Made by a program: the position numbers and the translations under genes. This document shows positions 58,822 through 64,000 of a stretch of 64,000 nucleotides of DNA, in pieces (position 1 is the first letter of the stretch; every line of letters begins with the position of its first letter). The notes below the pieces were generated by a model. It saw nothing but the letters and a program-made list of their open reading frames with translations. It had not been told where the DNA came from and made no database searches. The stretch comes from Clostridia bacterium (GTDB lineage: Bacteria; Bacillota; Clostridia; Christensenellales; DTU072), in contig JAEDHK010000004.1 in the NCBI GenBank assembly GCA_016297005.1, positions 62,001-126,000 on the forward strand, read 5' to 3'.

Positions 58822-59112
58822 TTAAGACAAGCTCTCAAAGAAAGCGATGGGCTTGCTGTCGGCAGTCAATTTTACGTACGCCTTTTTGCAAGCGGACGTC
58901 TTACCTTCCGTTCTTCCCATGCGCTTGAGTTTGCCGTCATAGTTTGCTACGTTGACTTTTTCGACAGATACGCCGAAAACCTTTTCCACAGCCGTCTTGA
59001 TTTCCGTTTTGGTAGCGGCTTTGGCGACGATAAAAGCATAACTCTTTTCGCCGATTCCGCTATATCCCTTTTCGGTAAGTACGGGCTTAATGATAATATC
59101 GTATGCGTTCAT
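58822..59112 (-). CDS. rplW: 50S ribosomal protein L23 (uL23)
   Basis: A 96-residue L23: IIKPVLTEKGYSGIGEKSYAF and KTEIKTAVEKVFGVSVEKVN are family hallmarks. It lies at the tunnel exit and is the docking site for trigger factor. The start overlaps the rplD stop by one base (59112), so translation is coupled. Confidence 0.97.
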   Translation of the reverse strand: MNAYDIIIKPVLTEKGYSGIGEKSYAFIVAKAATKTEIKTAVEKVFGVSVEKVNVANYDGKLKRMGRTEGKTSACKKAYVKLTADSKPIAFFESLS

Positions 59113-59741
59113 TATTTATTTGCCTCCTCGAATTTCTCAAGAGCTTCCTTCGTCAAGAAGATCTTTCCGGCGCGGATGACGTCGTATACGTTGATAAGAG
59201 CGACATCGCAGACAGAAGCTTCCGGAAGGTTGCGAGTGGCGATCGTTACGTTTCTGTTCTCGCTGCCGAGTACGAACATAGCCTTCTTTCCGGCGTCGAT
59301 CTTATTGCAGATACCGGCCATAAGCTTGGTCTTAGCTTCGGCGATTTCAAGAGCGTCCAGAACGAGGATCTCGCCGGCGTTGGCCTTTTGGCTGAGAACG
59401 CAATAAAGAGCGCGCTTCTTCATTTGCTTATTGATCTTTTTGGAGAAGTCTCTCGGCTTCGGCGCGAAAACAACGCCGCCGTGACGCCATTGGGGAGAAC
59501 GAATGCTACCCTGACGCGCTCTGCCGGTACCCTTCTGACGCCACGGTTTGATACCGCCGCCGGATACCTCGGTACGAGTGAGGGTGCTCTTGGTGCCCTG
59601 ACGCTTGTTGGCGAGTTGCGCCACAACGACTTGATGCACCAGCGCTTGTTTATCGCTGCTGAAATCGGCGTTGAAGATCTCGTCGCTTACGGTTACTTTG
59701 CCGAGGTCTTTACCTTCGGTGTTAATAACTTTGAGTTCCAT
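59112..59741 (-). CDS. rplD: 50S ribosomal protein L4 (uL4)
   Basis: A 209-residue L4. The exposed loop is QGTKSTLTRTEVSGGGIKPW followed by QKGTGRARQGSIRSPQWR; it reaches into the tunnel. In E. coli L4 represses the S10 operon by acting on its leader, and a structured leader is visible upstream of rpsJ here. It lies 11 bases after rplC. Confidence 0.97.
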   Translation of the reverse strand: MELKVINTEGKDLGKVTVSDEIFNADFSSDKQALVHQVVVAQLANKRQGTKSTLTRTEVSGGGIKPWRQKGTGRARQGSIRSPQWRHGGVVFAPKPRDFSKKINKQMKKRALYCVLSQKANAGEILVLDALEIAEAKTKLMAGICNKIDAGKKAMFVLGSENRNVTIATRNLPEASVCDVALINVYDVIRAGKIFLTKEALEKFEEANK

Positions 59742-59752
59742 GATTTACCTCC

Positions 59753-60394
59753 TTACGCTTTGACGACGACAACGGCGCCTTTTGCGCCGGGCACGCCGCC
59801 CTTTATGAACAGCAGGTTACGGGCCTCGTCCACTTTTACGATCTCGAGATTCTTGACCGTAACGCGTTCGTTACCCAATTCGCCTGCCATGTGCTTGTTC
59901 TTGAAGACTCTGCTCGGGTCGGAGTTGGCCGCCATAGAACCTACGCTTCTGTGGATAGGACCGGTACCATGAGACATAGAGCCGACGCGTTGCGCGTTCC
60001 ATCTCTTGATAACGCCGGCATAGCCCTTACCTTTACTCTTGCCCACAACGTCGACGATATCGCCGACAACGAAAGAAGAACAAGCGATGGTATCCCCTAC
60101 CTTATAAGAAGAGATATCGTCAAAGCGGAATTCTTTGAGAACCTTTTTGGGTTCTACGCCCGCCTGCTTGAAGTGGCCCTGCGCCTGCTTGCCAACGCCC
60201 TTGTAGACGTTTTCTTTGATTTGCTTAACGTCGCCGAATCCGACCTGCACCGCGTTATAACCTTCTTTTTCGACGGTTTTAACCTGAACGACGGTGTTGG
60301 GGGTTGCTTCGATAACGGTAACGGGAACCATGCGGCCGTCCGCCATGAAGATTTGCGACATTCCCAATTTGCGACCTAAAATACCTTTTTTCAT
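59753..60394 (-). CDS. rplC: 50S ribosomal protein L3 (uL3)
   Basis: A 213-residue L3: MKKGILGRKLGMSQIFMADG at the start, VVGKSKGKGYAGVIKRWN and SMSHGTGPIHRSVGSMAANS with the basic loop near the peptidyl transferase centre. It nucleates 50S assembly with L24. It lies 12 bases after rpsJ. Confidence 0.98.
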   Translation of the reverse strand: MKKGILGRKLGMSQIFMADGRMVPVTVIEATPNTVVQVKTVEKEGYNAVQVGFGDVKQIKENVYKGVGKQAQGHFKQAGVEPKKVLKEFRFDDISSYKVGDTIACSSFVVGDIVDVVGKSKGKGYAGVIKRWNAQRVGSMSHGTGPIHRSVGSMAANSDPSRVFKNKHMAGELGNERVTVKNLEIVKVDEARNLLFIKGGVPGAKGAVVVVKA

Positions 60395-60406
60395 TTTAAG
60401 CCTCCA

Positions 60407-60715
60407 TTACAGTTTAATCTGAATATCCACACCCGCGGGAAGATCAAGCTTCATAAGAGCTTCTACCGTCTTACTCGTGGAATTGTAGATATCAATCAGT
60501 CTCTTGTGCGTCCGAAGTTCGAACTGTTCTCTTGCGTCCTTGTACTTATGAGTAGCGCGCAAAATTGTTACGATTTCCTTTTCGGTGGGGAGCGGGATAG
60601 GACCCGAGATGCTCGCGCCAGTAAGCTTAACCGCTTCTACGATCTTAGCTGCCGAATTGTCAATCAGATTGTGGTCGTAAGCTTTGAGCTTGATTCTAAT
60701 CTTTTGACCTGCCAT
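60407..60715 (-). CDS. rpsJ: 30S ribosomal protein S10 (uS10, NusE)
   Basis: A 102-residue S10: KIRIKLKAYDHNLIDNSAAK and the C-terminal MKLDLPAGVDIQIKL are exact family features. It also acts as NusE in antitermination. It is the first gene of the S10-spc-alpha supercluster; GGAGG precedes its ATG. In many genomes tuf and fusA lie directly upstream, but here a leader, a promoter and then an unrelated gene are found. Confidence 0.98.
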   Translation of the reverse strand: MAGQKIRIKLKAYDHNLIDNSAAKIVEAVKLTGASISGPIPLPTEKEIVTILRATHKYKDAREQFELRTHKRLIDIYNSTSKTVEALMKLDLPAGVDIQIKL

Positions 60716-60875
60716 TTTTACCTCCTGTTTTGTAACCTAACGTTTATTTTTGTTGTCCTTTTTGAGTAAGGTGGCGTCCTTCTCTCAGTTAGTCAAACCG
60801 GTCGTGCCGGAATGTAAGTCCTCGGAAACTATCCGCGTGTATCGGTAACCTTCCGAATCATCCCTATAGGACAAC
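60716..60875 (-). other. Structured 5' leader of the S10 operon (putative)
   Basis: The transcript from the promoter below would have a leader of about 160 bases. Its 5' end GTTGTCC (60875-60869) pairs with GGACAAC (60758-60752), closing a structure that also contains TCGGAA/TTCCGA and CCGG/CCGG stems. Then a T-poor stretch leads to GGAGG and rpsJ. A folded leader before rpsJ is the usual place for L4-mediated autoregulation, but the exact family of this leader was not recognised. Confidence 0.5.
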
Positions 60876-60881
60876 AGCAGT

Positions 60882-60910
60882 ATTTTACACAAAAACGGCC
60901 TTTGTGTCAA
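60882..60910 (-). promoter_or_regulatory. Main promoter of the ribosomal supercluster
   Basis: TTGACA (60910-60905), 17 bases, TAAAAT (60887-60882) on the minus strand: nearly full consensus, with the transcript start near 60875. Confidence 0.9.
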
Positions 60911-61181
60911 ATGTTTTTACCATGTTTTTTTGAATATTTTTACCTGAAACTATCCGGGTGTGGCCATATGGTTTTTTACTCCTTAAAATGGAGCTCTTGC
61001 CCTCTTTTCTGCCGGTCTTTTGTTAAATTGGAAATAAAATCGACGATTTTTTGTCTTTCGTTTCTCGGACCCGTAATAAAAACATTACCGATGAGGCAGA
61101 AAGATTTTCAGACGTTTCGTTTTCGACCGTACGAGGTTTTCTCCGAAGCCCGTCCGGACTTCGGAGAAAAGTCGTTTTTTA
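60911..61181. other. Non-coding stretch between the surface-protein gene and the S10 operon
   Basis: A 271-base AT-rich region between the minus-strand surface-protein stop at 61182 and the S10 promoter. Apart from the hairpin at 61137-61170 I see no gene or regulatory site; the short open frames crossing it lack ribosome binding sites. Confidence 0.7.
61137..61170 (-). terminator. Hairpin after the right-edge surface-protein gene
   Basis: TTTTCTCCGAAG (61137-61148), 10 bases, then its exact complement (61159-61170): a perfect 12-pair stem beginning 12 bases after the stop at 61182. On the minus strand it has no T-run beyond TTCTCC inside the stem; on the plus strand it is followed by GTCGTTTTTTATC. 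It can terminate in the plus direction and probably punctuates the minus-strand gene. Confidence 0.6.
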
Positions 61182-64000
61182 TCAGTTGATCGCAACTTTG
61201 ACGTTGACGGTAAACTTGTATCCGGCGGAACTGCCACCGACCCAGACGGGAGCATTTTTGTTGATCTCTCTGGTCTTCCATTTGTAGAGCGTAATCTGGT
61301 TCGCCGGCCAGAAATCGCCGAGTTTCTTGTCGTGATCTTCGAAGTACGGTTCGTAATACTGACCTCTCAGATCGAATTCGAGTTGCAAGTTATAATACAT
61401 GCCCTTTCTACTCGTATCGATTCCTGCAAATCCGCCTTCCACCGGGTCTCCGTTCTTGTCCGTTACCGTAACTTTCTGCCACGGGAGCATGATGGAGGTT
61501 TCTCTGATCTCGTTGACTTCGCTCTGCGACATGAACCAACTCATGACCCAACCGCCGAGGCCAAAGCCGAGATCCGCGATCTCCTGCATAAATTGCGCGC
61601 ATTCGAGGGTATGATACCCGACGCTCATGATGGGCAGGTACTTCAAGTTGAATTCGGAATTCTTCTTGATGTACAGTAATACGGTCTTGGTATTCGTGAA
61701 CTCATTGGAGCCCTCTGCCGTTTCTTTCATGGACCACGCCTCGCCCTTGTATTGATAGGTTCCCGGGAGCGAGATGCCGGCGTTACCGAATGCGAGGCTA
61801 CCGCCGTCGCTGGCACTCGAATGTTCCTTATTATTCGGCAGGCGGAGCATGAAGCCGCTGCTCGGTTGTACGACGCCGCTGGTGCGGACGGCGCTCGACC
61901 AGTTTTGTAAATAATCTTTAACGCCGTCCTTCTTTACCAAGGTTGCGTCGAAGTAGTTCTTGATCAAGCCGCTATACGTACCCGCGATGATCGTTCCGGT
62001 CAACTTGTTGGCGTTATTCGGATATACCGCGCCGTTACAGTCGATCGTCCACTTGATCTTACAGATCTGGTTTCTGTTCTTCGCAAGCACGTAAACCGTT
62101 TCGTCGTCGTTCTGGCTTTCTTTACTGGAAGCGGTGCTGTCTTTCCACGGTTCGGATTGAGAACTGCTGGTTGCGGCGCATCCTTCGATCGACTTGACGT
62201 AATACTTCTTGCCTACCTTATTAATACGGATATTGTTACCGTAGATATAGTCGCTGTCTCCGTACTTTTCGCTATCGGACTCCAACGTATACGTCAGCGG
62301 GATATAAACGTTGCCCGCTGTGCCTTTGCCTCCGGTAAAGTACTGTTGCAGTTTTTCCGGCAATGCGGCTCCGGCGTCGTTACTGTCCCGATAGTTGCTT
62401 TCGTACGCCGCCAATTGAGCTTCGTATCCTTCGTCTTCGGGATTGAACGGATAGGACACTTTCTCGTCATAGAAATAACCGTCGGTAATGCAGATGGACG
62501 GAATATTACTGTTGATCAGTTTCCGTTCGGAATTCAACTTGGCGAACTCCCACAAGAGGACCTGACCGCCCTTTCCGCCGAAGGTTATCCGTGCGTATTG
62601 CGGTTGATTCGAGTAGAAGTCGACGTTTCCGAAGTACCATCTGTTACGGGAGTTACGGAAAGTACCGCCGCCGGAAATGTTACGGACGGTGACCGTGTAC
62701 GTCTTATCACCTGCGCCGTACGGATCAGTGACGACGAATCTCAGACGATACCCATAGTATTCGTCATACTTGATTGCCGTAGAAGTATCGGTCGGATCGT
62801 ATATCTGGTCGCTCGAATAATTACTGCTGTTATAGGTATTTCTGTACAGGACGTCCAGATATTCGCTGGCGTCTTCTCTGGTCGGCATCATGATGATGTC
62901 TTCCGGTCCGTACTCGTCGGTGCTCTCGAAAGCGACTCTCTCCCCTTCTCCGTTCTCGAATAACCATTTTACGCTGTTGATCTTCATACGATAGACCTGA
63001 TCGTCAAGGCTCATGTTGAAGGTGGTCGTGATCGAGTCGTCGTTATAGTTGACGGTAACGTAGTTACTGCCGCCGCCCGACCAGACAACGCTCAGAGGAT
63101 TGTTCCGAGTGTTTTGCTCGTACGTCTTCATCGTGCTTCCGTTTCTTTCCATCCATTGCGCATACCAGAGACTGAATACGGTATAATTCTGTCTTACTCT
63201 GTAATAGGTGCCGGTACTCCAATCCTCCGGTCTGACCGGCAACAGAGTGTAGGTTCCGTCTTCGTTGTACTTGTAATAGGTCGATTCTGCCCACGCCGTG
63301 CCCGGAGTAAGAGCTTCATACTCGGTGTAAGAACCTTCCGTTTCGAACGATTTGACGGCCAACTGGTATTCCAGGTATTGTCTCTTGCTGCCGACGGTAA
63401 TGTTCACGTAATCAGGCATCTTGAAACCGGTTGTGCCGTTGTTGCCGTTGATAATATAGTAATACGGACTGTTAATGGTAAAGCGGCTCGTTCTCTTATC
63501 GTAAGCAAGAACGTATTGGCTTTCTCCGCTATTCGATCTGGTACTCCACGCCGTATCGTACAACTTGAACACGTTGCCTTCGTCATAACCTTCAAACGTA
63601 GTCAGTCCTCTGTTGTTGTTCAGATTCAGGTAGTTGATATGGTCGGCAAAGTAATTGACCCACGCCGTGCCATAACTGTCGAGCGTGCCGTTATACCTGA
63701 TTTGCGTCGTGAGTTCAAGCGCGTCTTCCACACCCCATACGCCTCTGCTCGGCGTAGCGGTAATGATGTACTGCTCGTTCTGATTAAGACTGATGTATAA
63801 CTTCTGCTGGCCTTTCTTACCCATTGCATATCCGGGGATGGTCATGTACAACTTCATCTCGGTACCCTTGTAGCTGAGACCGTAAGCGCTGTCCACTTTA
63901 AAGCTCATGTTGATACCGTTGGTATACACGGTGCCGTTATTGTTACCCGATTTTTCTTCCCAGGAGAGGAAGTAGGTATATCCGTTGTTGGCGGCGTCTT
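61182..64000 (-). CDS. Large probable surface/extracellular protein, 5' part beyond window
   Basis: The frame is open from the right edge (64000) to a stop at 61182, about 939 codons, and no start is seen, so the N-terminus lies outside. A GTG at 63929 is in frame but the reading continues upstream through it (SWEEKSGNNGTVYTNG). The protein is very rich in Tyr, Asn, Gly, Ser and Thr and looks beta-sheet-rich, as in secreted surface proteins. A segment near 63240-63340 (EALTPGTAWAESTYYKYNED, then GTYTLLPVRPEDWSTGTYYRV) resembles the Tyr-rich insertions in the giant LRR protein. No LPXTG motif or membrane span is present at its C-terminus, which ends FTVNVKVAIN. Function unknown. Confidence 0.7.
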   Translation of the reverse strand, partial: DAANNGYTYFLSWEEKSGNNNGTVYTNGINMSFKVDSAYGLSYKGTEMKLYMTIPGYAMGKKGQQKLYISLNQNEQYIITATPSRGVWGVEDALELTTQIRYNGTLDSYGTAWVNYFADHINYLNLNNNRGLTTFEGYDEGNVFKLYDTAWSTRSNSGESQYVLAYDKRTSRFTINSPYYYIINGNNGTTGFKMPDYVNITVGSKRQYLEYQLAVKSFETEGSYTEYEALTPGTAWAESTYYKYNEDGTYTLLPVRPEDWSTGTYYRVRQNYTVFSLWYAQWMERNGSTMKTYEQNTRNNPLSVVWSGGGSNYVTVNYNDDSITTTFNMSLDDQVYRMKINSVKWLFENGEGERVAFESTDEYGPEDIIMMPTREDASEYLDVLYRNTYNSSNYSSDQIYDPTDTSTAIKYDEYYGYRLRFVVTDPYGAGDKTYTVTVRNISGGGTFRNSRNRWYFGNVDFYSNQPQYARITFGGKGGQVLLWEFAKLNSERKLINSNIPSICITDGYFYDEKVSYPFNPEDEGYEAQLAAYESNYRDSNDAGAALPEKLQQYFTGGKGTAGNVYIPLTYTLESDSEKYGDSDYIYGNNIRINKVGKKYYVKSIEGCAATSSSQSEPWKDSTASSKESQNDDETVYVLAKNRNQICKIKWTIDCNGAVYPNNANKLTGTIIAGTYSGLIKNYFDATLVKKDGVKDYLQNWSSAVRTSGVVQPSSGFMLRLPNNKEHSSASDGGSLAFGNAGISLPGTYQYKGEAWSMKETAEGSNEFTNTKTVLLYIKKNSEFNLKYLPIMSVGYHTLECAQFMQEIADLGFGLGGWVMSWFMSQSEVNEIRETSIMLPWQKVTVTDKNGDPVEGGFAGIDTSRKGMYYNLQLEFDLRGQYYEPYFEDHDKKLGDFWPANQITLYKWKTREINKNAPVWVGGSSAGYKFTVNVKVAIN

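Overview
The window looks like chromosomal DNA of a Gram-positive, spore-forming Bacillota, most likely a Clostridia-class gut or anaerobe lineage. The evidence is the S10-spc-alpha ribosomal protein cluster in Bacillota order (secY-adk-map-KOW protein-infA-rpmJ-rpsM-rpsK-rpsD-rpoA-rplQ), a GerA-type spore germination subunit at the left edge, an AmaP-like protein, consensus sigma-A promoters, strong GGAGG ribosome binding sites, lipobox lipoproteins and a giant BspA-like leucine-rich-repeat protein. Nearly every gene lies on the minus strand. Only a MATE transporter, a small XRE regulator, nagB and one XRE remnant are on plus. I saw no tRNA, rRNA, CRISPR array or insertion sequence.

Layout, left to right. 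1-4.5 kb: a gerA subunit cut by the edge, an MFS permease diverging from a MATE exporter, and the manganese exporter mntP behind a small Cys-containing ORF. 4.7-7.9 kb: a lipoprotein coupled to a membrane-bound XRE/zinc-ribbon regulator, diverging from a small XRE regulator. 7.9-13 kb: a sulfur/Fe-S region with metY-cysK-ridA-rrf2 and iscS-iscU. Each unit has a consensus promoter with a related inverted repeat on it, consistent with control by the three-cysteine Rrf2 regulator encoded here. The metY operon also starts with a 24-codon leader peptide ending in a Cys-x2-Cys motif. 13-20.5 kb: guanine deaminase, TfoX-N protein, class-I glutamine amidotransferase-like hydrolase, NAD synthase, AmaP-like protein, CDP-alcohol phosphatidyltransferase and RlmD. 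20.5-42.2 kb: a long co-directional run. A 3027-residue LRR lipoprotein gene comes first and is followed, with little or no spacing, by apt-like, walJ-like, two CPBP proteases, rlmH, an M14 peptidase-like gene, tadA, pth and mfd. A separately promoted lipoprotein/amino-acid-kinase pair follows. 42.3-44.9 kb: nagB, an XRE gene remnant and an SLC45/GPH-type transporter. 45-60.9 kb: the ribosomal protein supercluster with two promoters, each followed by a long structured leader. 61.2-64 kb: a large probable surface protein running off the right edge.

The most interesting points are the Cys-bearing leader peptide and shared operators of the sulfur/Fe-S genes, the small Cys-containing ORF coupled to mntP, the giant surface lipoprotein at the head of a housekeeping operon, the aromatic Tyr-rich segments common to that protein and the right-edge protein, and the two structured ribosomal leaders. 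All functions are inferred from sequence reading alone; no database search was possible.
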